Shown: in pieces, positions 52,685 through 61,282 of the stretch | How the letters are laid out: each line of letters opens with the position of its first letter | Numbering within the stretch: the stretch's first letter is position 1 | From: Rikenellaceae bacterium | GTDB taxonomy: Bacteria; Bacteroidota; Bacteroidia; Bacteroidales; Rikenellaceae | Direction of reading: 5' to 3' | DNA length: 64,000 nt | Assembly (NCBI GenBank): GCA_009783565.1 | Contig: WRDF01000001.1 | Coordinates: 287,673 to 351,672, forward strand | The notes under the pieces: model-generated | Databases searched by the model: none | Told to the model about the DNA's origin: nothing | The model's input: the letters and a program-made list of their open reading frames with translations, nothing else | Translations under genes and position numbers: made by a program

Positions 52685-53635
52685 CTAAAAGCAGGTAGCT
52701 TTAAGCTGTAACCCTGCGGTTTCGGGCAGGCCGAGCATCAGGTTCATGTTCTGAACGGCCTGTCCCGACGCACCTTTCAGCAGATTATCAATCGCGCAGG
52801 TCAGGTGCAGGTATCCGTCGTGCGCTTCGACGTGGATGAGCGCCTTGTTCGTGTTCACCACCTCTTTCATCGAGATCGGCTCGCGGGAGATATGCACGAA
52901 CGGCGAGGTACGGTAATACTCCTCGAAAACTTCCGGCGGACACTGCGCACGCGTGTAGATGCTCGCAAAAATACCGCGCGTGAACCCGCCGCGCATGGGG
53001 ACGAAATTTATCTGCGCCGCGCCACCGAGCGTCTTTCGTATCTCGCCCAGATGCTGATGGGCGAACGGTTTGTAGACCGACATGTTGTCGGCGCGATAGC
53101 TGAAATGCGTTGTCTCGGAGAGGCTTTTGCCCGCACCCGTCGAGCCTGTGACGGCATGAACATGCACTTCGTCGGTGAGCAGTCCGTGCGCGGCGAGCGG
53201 CAGCAGCGGCAGCAGGATCGCAGTAGCGAAGCAGCCCGGATTGGCGATATTGCGCGCGGCGGCGATTTCGCCCGGTCGCGCCTCAGTCAGTCCGTAGATA
53301 AACTCACGGCCGCCGTACTCGGCATCCAGCCGAAAATCGTTGCCCAGGTCTATAACGCGGCACTGCGGCGGAAGGTTAAGCCCGTCGAGATACCCGCGCG
53401 AGAGACCGTGCCCCAGCGCAAGGAAGATAACATCGGGGCGCGCGTCGGCGGGCAGCGTCTCGCTGAACCTCAACGACGTATCGCCCAACAGATCGCGGTG
53501 CACAGCGGCAACCGATTCGCCTGCTTGCGTTGTGCTCAGCACCCACCCGACCTCGACCGACGGATGGCGCAGCAGCAGACGCAAAAGCTCGCCTGCGGTG
53601 TAGCCTGTACCTCCTGCTATTGCTATTTTTTTCAT
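52685..53635 (-). CDS. argC: N-acyl-gamma-glutamyl-phosphate reductase ArgC
   Basis: ArgC reduces the acyl-phosphate to the semialdehyde with NADPH. The 316-residue protein has the Rossmann start IAIAGGTGYTAGELLRLL, the catalytic cysteine C135 (ANPGCFATAI) and the late FVPMRGGFTRGIFA. The typical histidine region HQHLGEI is also present. It lies between argG and argD in the operon. Confidence 0.94.
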   Translation of the reverse strand: MKKIAIAGGTGYTAGELLRLLLRHPSVEVGWVLSTTQAGESVAAVHRDLLGDTSLRFSETLPADARPDVIFLALGHGLSRGYLDGLNLPPQCRVIDLGNDFRLDAEYGGREFIYGLTEARPGEIAAARNIANPGCFATAILLPLLPLAAHGLLTDEVHVHAVTGSTGAGKSLSETTHFSYRADNMSVYKPFAHQHLGEIRKTLGGAAQINFVPMRGGFTRGIFASIYTRAQCPPEVFEEYYRTSPFVHISREPISMKEVVNTNKALIHVEAHDGYLHLTCAIDNLLKGASGQAVQNMNLMLGLPETAGLQLKATCF

Positions 53636-53653
53636 ATTATTATGAAAATTATT

Positions 53654-53790
53654 GTCATTCCGAACTTGACCCGCAATCTAACGTTACTCGTCATTGCGAG
53701 CCTGAAAGGCGAAGCAATCCATATTTGTTTTCTCTGGATTGCTTCGGGCTATACCGCCCTCGCAATGACGCACGTACGCGAGTTCGGGAT
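53654..53790. repeat. Dispersed palindromic repeat, family A, copy 4 (argG-argC junction)
   Basis: A composite: an outer GTCATTCCGAACT...AGTTCGGGATGAC pair encloses a family A core (GAAGCAATCCA/TGGATTGCTTC). One unit seems inserted in another. Confidence 0.8.
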
Positions 53791-53794
53791 GACA

Positions 53795-54988
53795 TTATTT
53801 ATGTACCGAGTAATAAATTTTCAGCGGATTGGCGAGTACGCGCGTAAAGCCCTCGATGTCGGCGGCCGTGAGCGAGCGGTTGGTCTCGCCGTAGTCGCCG
53901 AAGCCGCTGTTCATCAGGTCGTAGGGCGTGCGGCAGCCCAGCACCGAGAAGCTCAGCGGCCGCAATTCGACCTCCACTTCACCCGTTACATACTGCTGCG
54001 TACTGTCCAAAAATGCCTCGATGTCGCGCATCACCGGTTCGAGATATTGCCCCTCGTGCATCAGTTGGCCATACCACTCGGCGAGAGCGCCTTTCCAATA
54101 GAGCTGCCCCTTCGTGAGCGTGTGTTTTTCGAGCAGGTGGTGCGCCTTGATAAGGATGAGCGGCGCGGCTGCCTCGAACCCTACACGCCCTTTGAGACCG
54201 ATTATCGTGTCGCCCACGTGGACATCACGTCCCACTCCATAGCGGTTGCCGAGCGTGTTCAGCGCACGGATGACCTCGATCGGCGTAAGCGTCTTGCCGT
54301 TCAGCGACACCGGTTCGCCGCGCTCGAAACCGATCTTCACGCGCACCGGTTCGTGCTCTGTGACCTGAGACGGATAAGCCTCCGCAGGCAGCACGCCGTC
54401 GGACGAAAGTGTCTCGACGCCGCCGACGCTTGTACCCCAAAGCCCCTGGTTTATGGAATATTTCGACTTCTCCCAGCTGAAATCAAAGCCTGCCGCGCGG
54501 AGGTAGTCGATCTCCTGTTGGCGCGAAAGGCCAAGTTCGCGAATCGGCGCTATGATCTCGATACCGGGTGCAAGCGTCTCGAAAACTATATCGAAACGCA
54601 CCTGGTCGTTCCCCGCGCCCGTGCATCCGTGAGCCACACACGAAGCTCCCGTCTGCTGCACGGCATCGAGCACCGCCATCGCCTGAAATACGCGCTCGGA
54701 GCTTACCGACAACGGATAAGTGGCATTTTTCAGCACATTGCCGAAGATCAGATAGCGGATGCCTTTTTTATAATAGGTCTCGACCGCATCGACGACTTTG
54801 TGCGACGCCGCACCGAGTTCCATCGCGCGCCGCTCGGCCGCCGCCAATTCTTCGGGGGTAAAACCGCCCGTATCGACCATCACAGTGTGCACTTCCAACC
54901 CGCGCTCGCGCGTCAGGTAAGGAATGCAGAACGACGTGTCCAGCCCGCCGCTGAACGCCAAAATAACTTTCTTTTTCATCATCATCAT
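53795..54988 (-). CDS. argG: Argininosuccinate synthase
   Basis: ArgG joins citrulline and aspartate with ATP. The protein has about 395 residues with the P-loop-type motif VILAFSGGLDTSFCIPYL, CVAHGCTGAGNDQVRFD, and YSINQGLWGTSVGG. Four ATG codons in a row (54979-54988) leave the exact start open; MKKKVILAF at 54979 is the minimum. The frame stays open upstream through a repeat to 55060, but those codons are repeat sequence. It is the second gene of the operon after the GNAT gene. Confidence 0.94.
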   Translation of the reverse strand: MMMMKKKVILAFSGGLDTSFCIPYLTRERGLEVHTVMVDTGGFTPEELAAAERRAMELGAASHKVVDAVETYYKKGIRYLIFGNVLKNATYPLSVSSERVFQAMAVLDAVQQTGASCVAHGCTGAGNDQVRFDIVFETLAPGIEIIAPIRELGLSRQQEIDYLRAAGFDFSWEKSKYSINQGLWGTSVGGVETLSSDGVLPAEAYPSQVTEHEPVRVKIGFERGEPVSLNGKTLTPIEVIRALNTLGNRYGVGRDVHVGDTIIGLKGRVGFEAAAPLILIKAHHLLEKHTLTKGQLYWKGALAEWYGQLMHEGQYLEPVMRDIEAFLDSTQQYVTGEVEVELRPLSFSVLGCRTPYDLMNSGFGDYGETNRSLTAADIEGFTRVLANPLKIYYSVHK

Positions 54989-55027
54989 TTTATTTAGTGT
55001 TTTCATTTTCTCATCCCGAACATTACT

Positions 55028-55147
55028 GTCATTGCGGGCTTGACCCGCAATCTCACACATCGATCGTCATTGCGAGGGGCGTCAGGCCCGAAGCAATCCA
55101 GAATACAGTACCACTGGATTGCTTCGCCTTTCAGGCTCGCAATGACG
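55028..55147. repeat. Dispersed palindromic repeat, family A, copy 5 (GNAT-argG junction)
   Basis: A small GTCATTGCGGGCTTGAC palindrome is followed by a full family A unit with arms GAAGCAATCCAG and CTGGATTGCTTC. It abuts CGCACGTGCGTGTG at the end. Confidence 0.8.
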
Positions 55148-55159
55148 CACGTGCGTGTG

Positions 55160-55765
55160 TTATTTGTGTTTAAACTTCATGGGTAGCCGCAGGATCGTGC
55201 GCCCTGCCGTAAGCAGTTTTTGCTGCGGCCGATGGTGCGCCGCAGGGTCGTACAGCAGTCCCGTACACAGGCACATGCGGTGTTCATTGCGCACCAGCAC
55301 GTCATAATTGCGACATCCGAGACACCCGCGCCAGAATTCGGGGTCGTCAGTAAGTTCGGAGAACGTCACGGGCTTGAACCCCAGTTGCGTGTTGAGTTTC
55401 ATCACCGCCAGGCCCGTAGTGATGCTGAAAATCTTCGAGCGCGGATATAGCCGCCGCGAGAGTTCGAATATCTTCTTTTTGATCCGCCGCGCCAGGCCCT
55501 GTTCGCGGTATTCATGCGCCACGATAAGACCCGAATTAGCGACAAACCGGTCGTGACTCCATGTCTCGATGTAGGCGAATCCCGCCAACCGCTCGCCGTT
55601 GAGCGCAATGACAGCTTTGCCTTCGGCGAGTTTGCCGGCGATGTAGTCCAAAGACCGCTCGGCGATGCCCGTTCCGCGCTCTTGCGCCGAGATGTACATC
55701 AGTTTGCAGATAGCGCCTGCGTATTCTATGTGGCGCGCGTCGGCCACATAAATAGTTACACTCAT
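55160..55765 (-). CDS. GNAT acetyltransferase heading the arginine operon, candidate N-acylglutamate synthase
   Basis: The 201-residue protein has a GNAT fold (AVIALNGERLAGFAYIETW, then SGLIVAHEYREQGLARRIKKKIF with the acyl-CoA loop REQGLARR, about residues 87-94). The C-terminal part carries four cysteines in a CxxC-x13-CxC pattern (C148, C151, C165, C167), likely a metal site not found in ordinary GNATs. It is first in the operon with argG-argC-argD-argF'-argB, while no argA or argJ is present. A role as the first enzyme of arginine synthesis, N-succinyl- or N-acetylglutamate synthase, is inferred from this context. Confidence 0.8.
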   Translation of the reverse strand: MSVTIYVADARHIEYAGAICKLMYISAQERGTGIAERSLDYIAGKLAEGKAVIALNGERLAGFAYIETWSHDRFVANSGLIVAHEYREQGLARRIKKKIFELSRRLYPRSKIFSITTGLAVMKLNTQLGFKPVTFSELTDDPEFWRGCLGCRNYDVLVRNEHRMCLCTGLLYDPAAHHRPQQKLLTAGRTILRLPMKFKHK

Positions 55766-56166
55766 GTCGTTTATAATAATGTGCGTTGTGATTATTTGCG
55801 CGTGGAGGGCGCACGATGCGCGTCACGGCAAGATACAAATGTCCCCTTGGAGCGTGCTGTCGGCGCGCTCTAAATTCGTCGTCGTCGGATCGAGTGAAGA
55901 AGGAAAGACATTTTCGGTTGCTGCGATTTAATTTTTGGAAAGGAATTCCGGATGCACATTTTCACAAATAGGGGCAGTCCGGCAGAGGGCATAACATATC
56001 TACCGACGTCGTCGGACGCGTCGCAGCAAAGTAGATATATTAATGTGTGCTCTCATTTCGACTGCAAATATACACATTTGTTTTAAATTCACCAAACGTG
56101 TTGGGCGATTTCTTGAAAAAATCACTACATTTACCGTTCGACGAAAATGACGAGGGTGAGGAGATA
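55766..56166. other. 401-bp divergent intergenic region
   Basis: No gene is seen. An inverted repeat ATATCTAC/GTAGATAT (55998/56030) encloses a GC-rich centre (CGACGTCGTCGGACGCGTCG). A TATCTTGC sequence on the minus strand near 55833 may be part of the GNAT promoter. Toward the sigma gene the region is AT-rich with ACATTTG elements. Confidence 0.45.
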
Positions 56167-56730
56167 ATGACCAGCACGCACAAAGACAAAAAAATAGCCG
56201 ATTTGCTGGCCGCGCGCGACATCGCCGGCCTGAAACTGCTGTTTGACAGCTACTATCGCGGGCTGTGTGTCTTTGCGCTGAACTATGTCGATTCGTTCGG
56301 CAAGGCCGAAGACATCGTGCGCGACGAACTTGTCGCTTTCTGGGAGAAGAACGAGGGACGACAGGATATAAGTTCGATCCGCGCCTACCTCTACGGCACG
56401 GTGCGCAACGCATCGCTGAACCACGTGCGCCGCAACCGCCGCTACGTTTTCGGCCAGCTCGAAGACCGGATAAATATTTCTATCGAGCAATTCGACGATA
56501 TGGATTCCGACGATGCGGCGCATCATGTACGCCGCCTTTATGCCGAACTCGACCGTCTCCCGCCGCGCACGCGTGCAGTTTTCACGGCCATCGTCATCGA
56601 CGAAATGCGCTACAAAGATGTTGCCCAGCGCATGGGAATCTCCGTGAACACGGTCAAGACGCTCTACGCCCGCGCTCTGAAAAGCCTGCGCAACCACCTT
56701 ACGGTCGTGGCGTGGTTGTTGATGGTGTGA
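56167..56730 (+). CDS. ECF RNA polymerase sigma-70 factor without adjacent FecR
   Basis: I chose the ATG at 56167 (MTSTHKDKKIADLLAARD), which has a purine-rich GAGGAGA just before it; the open frame further upstream is unlikely to be coding. The 187-residue protein has region 2 (LLFDSYYRGLCVFALNYV, FGKAEDIVRDELVAFW) and region 4 (LPPRTRAVFTAIVIDEMRYKDVAQRMGISVNTVKTLYARALKSL). No anti-sigma gene is next to it. The following gene is an MFS exporter, which may be a target or a chance neighbour. Confidence 0.88.
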   Translation: MTSTHKDKKIADLLAARDIAGLKLLFDSYYRGLCVFALNYVDSFGKAEDIVRDELVAFWEKNEGRQDISSIRAYLYGTVRNASLNHVRRNRRYVFGQLEDRINISIEQFDDMDSDDAAHHVRRLYAELDRLPPRTRAVFTAIVIDEMRYKDVAQRMGISVNTVKTLYARALKSLRNHLTVVAWLLMV

Positions 56731-56767
56731 CACACGCGTGTGTATTCCGGCCTACCGGATGACAATT
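56729..56767. repeat. Dispersed repeat, family B, copy 3
   Basis: GACACACGCGTGTGT is a perfect core palindrome and overlaps the sigma-gene stop; ATTCCGGCCTACCGGATGAC follows with a CCGG/CCGG stem. Confidence 0.7.
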
Positions 56768-56780
56768 ATATAGGTAAATC

Positions 56781-58175
56781 TTGAAAAAAACTCTACATAA
56801 TCTTACGGCGAATCCGGGCCTTTCGCTCGCGGTGATGTGCGCGGCAGCATTCCTCGTGCCGTTCATGGGGTCGTCGATGACAGTGGCGTTGCCGCGCATC
56901 GGGGCGGAGTTCGGGATGAAAGCGGTGACGCTCACATGGGTCGTAACGTCGTATCTTATAGTTACGGCCGCTTTTCAGATCCCGTTCGCGAGAGTTGCCG
57001 ATATCGTGGGGCGCAAGAAGATATTCCTCACCGGCGTATCGGTCTTCACCGTGACTACGCTGCTGTCGGGGTTTTCGACTTCTGCGGCGATGCTCATTGC
57101 ACTGCGAGCGGTGTCTGGTATCGGGGCGGCGATGATGTTCGGCACAAATATAGCGATCATTTCGTCGCTCTTTCCACCCGAAAGGCGCGGACGGGCGCTG
57201 GGCCTGAACGTGGCGGTAGTCTATGCCGCACTGGCCGCAGGGCCATTCTTCGGCGGATTTCTGGTACACTATTTAGGCTGGCACACCATCTTTTTTGCCG
57301 GTGCGGGGGTTGGAACGCTGGCATTGCTGTTCGCGCTGCTGTTCTTGCGCGGCGAGTGGGTCGAGGCGCGCGGCGAACGGTTCGACTGGCAGGGCAGCAT
57401 CCTCTACGGCATGAGTTTGGCTGGGATAATCTACGGTTTTTCGCGGCTGCCGTCACCGGGCGGATTCGTGTTTCTGGCCGTTGGAGTAGCGGCGCTGGTT
57501 ACGTTCGTGCGCTTCGAGAAACGGCAGGCATACCCGGTGCTGGACGTGCGCCTGTTCAGCGGCAACCGCGTTTTCGCTCTCTCGTCACTCGCCGCTCTGA
57601 TCAACTTCGCTTCGACGGCGGGCATCGCTTTTATGCTCGGACTTTATCTGCAATACGTGCGCGGGCTGAACCCCAGCGAGGCGGGGCTGATTATCGTTTT
57701 TCAAGCCGTTATCCAATCCGGATTTTCACTGCTGGCCGGATGGCTCTCCGACCGTATGTCGGCTGCATTGCTCGCCACGCTCGGCATGGCGATGATCTGT
57801 CTCGGGCTTGCCGGATTGTTGTTTTTCCTTACACTCACTACCCCGCTGGGGTTGTTGGTGGGTATGTTGGCATTTTTCGGCGTGGGGTTCGGAATTTTCT
57901 CTTCGCCCAACACCAACGTGATAATGGGTTCGGTGCATCCGCGCAACTACTCTCAGGCATCGGCGGCGACGGGCACGATGCGGCTTGCGGGTCAGTCGTT
58001 CAGCATGGGTATCGCGGGCATGGCGATATCTTTCACCATAGGGTATGAGAAAATAGTTCCCGACCTCCACGAGCATTTTATGGACGCGATGCGCATCGCG
58101 TTCGCTATTTTTCTGGCTTTGTGCCTGATCGGAACTTACGCTTCGTCGGCAAGGGTAAAGGTCAAGAAATCGTGA
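56781..58175 (+). CDS. MFS drug-exporter-like transporter, 14-helix (DHA2) type
   Basis: The 464-residue protein fits EmrB/QacA-type exporters: MCAAAFLVPFMGSSMTVALPRIGAEFGM (helix 1 and following loop, residues 19-46), the motif A region FARVADIVGRKKIFLTG, and the antiporter motif C-like GLNVAVVYAALAAGPFFGGFLV. About fourteen membrane helices can be traced. The start is a TTG at 56781 with AGG nearby; the first ATG (56835) would cut into helix 1. The substrate is unknown. It begins 14 bp after a family B repeat. Confidence 0.88.
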   Translation: MKKTLHNLTANPGLSLAVMCAAAFLVPFMGSSMTVALPRIGAEFGMKAVTLTWVVTSYLIVTAAFQIPFARVADIVGRKKIFLTGVSVFTVTTLLSGFSTSAAMLIALRAVSGIGAAMMFGTNIAIISSLFPPERRGRALGLNVAVVYAALAAGPFFGGFLVHYLGWHTIFFAGAGVGTLALLFALLFLRGEWVEARGERFDWQGSILYGMSLAGIIYGFSRLPSPGGFVFLAVGVAALVTFVRFEKRQAYPVLDVRLFSGNRVFALSSLAALINFASTAGIAFMLGLYLQYVRGLNPSEAGLIIVFQAVIQSGFSLLAGWLSDRMSAALLATLGMAMICLGLAGLLFFLTLTTPLGLLVGMLAFFGVGFGIFSSPNTNVIMGSVHPRNYSQASAATGTMRLAGQSFSMGIAGMAISFTIGYEKIVPDLHEHFMDAMRIAFAIFLALCLIGTYASSARVKVKKS

Positions 58176-58200
58176 TAACAATGCGCTTGCAAAGAAAATT

Positions 58201-58722
58201 TTAAGATTGAGATTCTTGCGGGATAAATGTCAAAGTACTGATTCGATATTGTCCTTTATCCATTATCAAAGATGCCTTATAGTTATTACCTAATTTATCG
58301 TTTAGGAAAAGTGTCATACTAAACTCAGCCTTTTCAAAGGCGTTCTTTCCTGAATAATCAATATATATATTCATTTTGTCATTTTCATGAAGCGTGCAAG
58401 GAAACGGATTGGAATTTTGGATTAAAGATTCAGAATTGGTATCTATTAGAGTTAATGTTGCAGAATCGCCGATATTAATTATTCCAAATGTTATAATTCC
58501 ATCTCTATAATATAAATAATAATGATCTAATTGAGGTATAATGGATAATCTCATGTCCTTTTCAAAAAGATCATTTTGACGCTCTTGCTCTTGTCTCTGT
58601 TTTTTTAATTCATTCAGTTGCTTGCGGTTTCCACGTAAAGCAATAAATGTAACAATTGCCATAAGTAGTGTTGCTGCTGCGCTTATTGCAACCCAATCTA
58701 TTGTACACAAATCTATTTTCAT
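58201..58722 (-). CDS. Unknown membrane-anchored coiled-coil protein, AT-rich
   Basis: I do not recognise this 173-residue protein. From the ATG at 58722 it has a membrane helix (WVAISAAATLLMAIVTFIAL, about residues 10-29), then a charged coiled coil (RKQLNELKKQRQEQERQND) and a beta-rich soluble domain. Base composition is much more AT-rich than both neighbours, suggesting transfer. Its plan resembles the 237-residue protein at 30044-30757. The frame is open upstream into the next gene, but that part is in GC-rich amidohydrolase sequence. Confidence 0.7.
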   Translation of the reverse strand: MKIDLCTIDWVAISAAATLLMAIVTFIALRGNRKQLNELKKQRQEQERQNDLFEKDMRLSIIPQLDHYYLYYRDGIITFGIINIGDSATLTLIDTNSESLIQNSNPFPCTLHENDKMNIYIDYSGKNAFEKAEFSMTLFLNDKLGNNYKASLIMDKGQYRISTLTFIPQESQS

Positions 58723-58784
58723 AGTATAAAGTTTTTCGAAGCATAAGATATTGTTTCCCAAAAGGACGCCAACAGTATTGGTTA

Positions 58785-60101
58785 CTACATTAGATTTCGT
58801 ATAGTCTGGAACCGCTGCTGCGCTTCGCGGCAAAGGTCTGAGATGTCGAGCGTAAGCAACCGCCGCCCCTCGACTACCACGCGCCCGTCCACAATGACCG
58901 TATCCACATCGCTTGCCTTGCCGCAATAAACCAGATTCGCCACCATGTCGGCGCAGGGGTAGAGATGCGGCTTTTCGATGTCGAGCAGGATCACGTCGGC
59001 CGCCATTCCCGCACGCAACTGCCCGATGCGGTCACCAAGCCCCAATGCGTGCGCGCCCCCGACCGTCGCCATCCGCAGCACGTCGTGCGCTGGAAAGGCG
59101 CACGGGTCGAGCGTCGCGACTTTTTGCAGGAACGACGCCGCGCGCATCTCCTCCCACATGTCGAGGTCGTTGTTGGACGCGGGGCCGTCCGTCCCGATCG
59201 CAACATTAAGCCCCGCCGCCGCCATCCGCGCAAACGGCGCGATACCACTGGCTAACTTCATGTTACTCTGCGGGTTATGCGACACCGAAACACCTGCTTT
59301 GCGCATAATCTCTATATCATCGTCACTCACGTAAACGCAATGCACGGCAAGCGTTCTCTCGGAAAGCAGTCCTAATCTGCTAAGCATTTCGACCGGCGTG
59401 CAGCCATATCGTTCGCGCACGAACTGCTGCTCGTCGAGCGTTTCCGAGACATGCACCGTAATCCCCACACCGTGTGCCGCCGCCACGTCGCGCGCATATT
59501 CCAGCGTTTCAGGACTGCACGTGTATACGGCGTGAGGCGCGACCATCGGAATGATGCGCCTGTGCCGGCCGCCGCCGTAACGCTCGGCGAGCATCGCGAA
59601 ATCGGCATCGAAGTCCGCGCGCTTACCGTCGAGGATACTGCTTGCCACCACCGCCCTTATACCCGCGCAGTCGGCCGCCTCGCCGACAGCTTCGTCCATC
59701 CAGTACATGTCGAGCGCAGTCGTTGTTCCGCCCAGCAGCATCTCGGCCATTCCCAGCTGTGCCCCGACGCGGATGTCGTCGCGCGTCATTCGCGCCTCGA
59801 ACGGCCAGACATGGTCGGCGAGCCACGTCATCAGCGGCAGATCGTCGGCATAGCCGCGCAGCAGTGTCATCGGAATATGGCTGTGGGTATTCACCAAACC
59901 TGGCATCGCCAAGCGTCCGCGCCCGTCAATCGTGCGGCAGTTCGCGGTGTGCGTAGCGACAAACTCGTCCGCCACACCGTCGTCCTCGCTGACAAAAGCT
60001 ATCTCACCGTCCGCGATGCCGATGTGCCCGCGAAAGCACCGCCCGCCCGCTTGCTCGGTCATCGGCAGTATAAGGGTGTCCCGTATAAGAATGTTTTCCA
60101 T
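58785..60101 (-). CDS. Amidohydrolase, S-adenosylhomocysteine/methylthioadenosine deaminase type
   Basis: The 438-residue metal-dependent deaminase belongs to the MtaD/SsnA/TrzN group. The metal motifs are H73 and H75 (LVNTHSHIPMTLLRGYADD), a histidine in GITVHVSETLDE, HCVYVSDDD, and the aspartate in AIGTDGPASNNDLDMW. The WLADHVWPFEARM segment is typical of MtaD-like members. The likely reaction is hydrolytic deamination of SAH or MTA to inosine derivatives; guanine- or other base-deaminase activity cannot be excluded. It stands alone. Confidence 0.85.
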   Translation of the reverse strand: MENILIRDTLILPMTEQAGGRCFRGHIGIADGEIAFVSEDDGVADEFVATHTANCRTIDGRGRLAMPGLVNTHSHIPMTLLRGYADDLPLMTWLADHVWPFEARMTRDDIRVGAQLGMAEMLLGGTTTALDMYWMDEAVGEAADCAGIRAVVASSILDGKRADFDADFAMLAERYGGGRHRRIIPMVAPHAVYTCSPETLEYARDVAAAHGVGITVHVSETLDEQQFVRERYGCTPVEMLSRLGLLSERTLAVHCVYVSDDDIEIMRKAGVSVSHNPQSNMKLASGIAPFARMAAAGLNVAIGTDGPASNNDLDMWEEMRAASFLQKVATLDPCAFPAHDVLRMATVGGAHALGLGDRIGQLRAGMAADVILLDIEKPHLYPCADMVANLVYCGKASDVDTVIVDGRVVVEGRRLLTLDISDLCREAQQRFQTIRNLM

Positions 60102-60120
60102 GAATTATAAGGTAATATCT

Positions 60121-60222
60121 GTCATTCCGAACGAACGTGAGGAATCTATCGCGAGTTTATAAATTCCAAAGGCAGACCGGCGATAGATTCCTCGTCGCGC
60201 TTACGCGCTCGCTCGGAACGAC
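60121..60222. repeat. Dispersed palindromic repeat, GTCATTCCG-type
   Basis: GTCATTCCGAACGAACGTGAGGAATCTATCG (given as 60121-60151) pairs with CGATAGATTCCTCGTCGCGC...CGGAACGAC. It is related to the outer arms of family A. Confidence 0.75.
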
Positions 60223-60248
60223 AAAATTGTAAAACACACACGCGTGTG

Positions 60249-61166
60249 CTATTCTTTCTCCGGAAACGCCTTGAAACCATCGCCGAGCGTTTCGTACGCG
60301 TTCACCACCACCATAAAAGCGTCGGGGTCGATCTCCTTGACCTTATGCTGCACGGCCGTCACTTCGCGACGGCTTATGACGAGGAAAATCATATCACGGT
60401 CTTTCTTGGTGTACATCCCCGACGACTTGATATACGTCGCACCGCGCCCCATTTCCTCCATGATAAAACTTTCCAGCATCGCATTCTTATCGGAGATTAT
60501 GAACAGCAACTTATCGTAGCTCGCGCCGTCGATAACGTAATCGATTACGCGCGTTATAACGAATATCGTCACCAGCGAGTAAAGCGGAATGAGCCAGTCG
60601 CCCATCACTATGATACCGAATACCACCACGCACGAATCGACCAGCAGCAGCGCTTTCGAGAAAGTCATCCCCGCGAACCGCACGAGCAGCATGGCGATAA
60701 TATCCGTCCCGCCCGTCGTTGCGCGCGTTTTGATTATCAGTCCCACGCCGACACCTATCATAGCTGCGCCGAAGATACATGCCAACAGCATGTCGCCCGA
60801 AAGGTCGATACGCCCGTCGAATATTTCCGCCGGATTGCTACCTATCATAGCCGTGAGCGTGTTCATAAATATCGGCGTGAGCACGGCGGCCACGATGGTG
60901 CGCGCGCCGAACATCCCGCCGAAAACCCTGAACCCCGCGATCATCAGCGGAATATCGAACAGGAATCCGAACGTCCCGACTTTTATCGACGGGAACATGT
61001 AGTGCATCACGATCCCCGCGCCGTAGACGCCACCGGGAACAATGAAATAGGGGTTGATGAAGAGCACATAGCCCGACGACATGATAAAGCAACCGACGAT
61101 GATCATTATCCACGACCGCCACCATTTCATCGAAAAAAGTTGCTCTTTAAGAGAGAGTATGTTCAT
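60249..61166 (-). CDS. YitT-family membrane protein with DUF2179 domain
   Basis: The ATG at 61166 gives 305 residues. Five to six membrane helices (WIMIIVGCFIMSSGYVLFINPYFI at the start) carry the YitT repeats (PGGVYGAGIVMHY, GGTDIIAMLLVRF). The C-terminal DUF2179 domain, about 90 residues (YDKLLFIISDKNAML, EEMGRGATYIKSSGMYTKKD), is cytoplasmic and ligand-binding-like. The transport role of the family is not settled. Confidence 0.9.
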   Translation of the reverse strand: MNILSLKEQLFSMKWWRSWIMIIVGCFIMSSGYVLFINPYFIVPGGVYGAGIVMHYMFPSIKVGTFGFLFDIPLMIAGFRVFGGMFGARTIVAAVLTPIFMNTLTAMIGSNPAEIFDGRIDLSGDMLLACIFGAAMIGVGVGLIIKTRATTGGTDIIAMLLVRFAGMTFSKALLLVDSCVVVFGIIVMGDWLIPLYSLVTIFVITRVIDYVIDGASYDKLLFIISDKNAMLESFIMEEMGRGATYIKSSGMYTKKDRDMIFLVISRREVTAVQHKVKEIDPDAFMVVVNAYETLGDGFKAFPEKE

Positions 61167-61282
61167 AATTGTTTGTTTCTGTCGCACGCGGCACGGCGCG
61201 GCCGAGCAAAATTACACATTTCGATGCTATATTCAATAGTTTTTTTAACTTTGCGGCATAACGAACAGCCAAACTAATATAA

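Noticed and set aside
52805..54997. A 730-codon open frame on the plus strand over argC and argG
   Set aside because: It is antisense to two clearly recognised genes in GC-rich sequence, crosses a repeat and shows no domain; the long frame follows from the codon use of the opposite strand.
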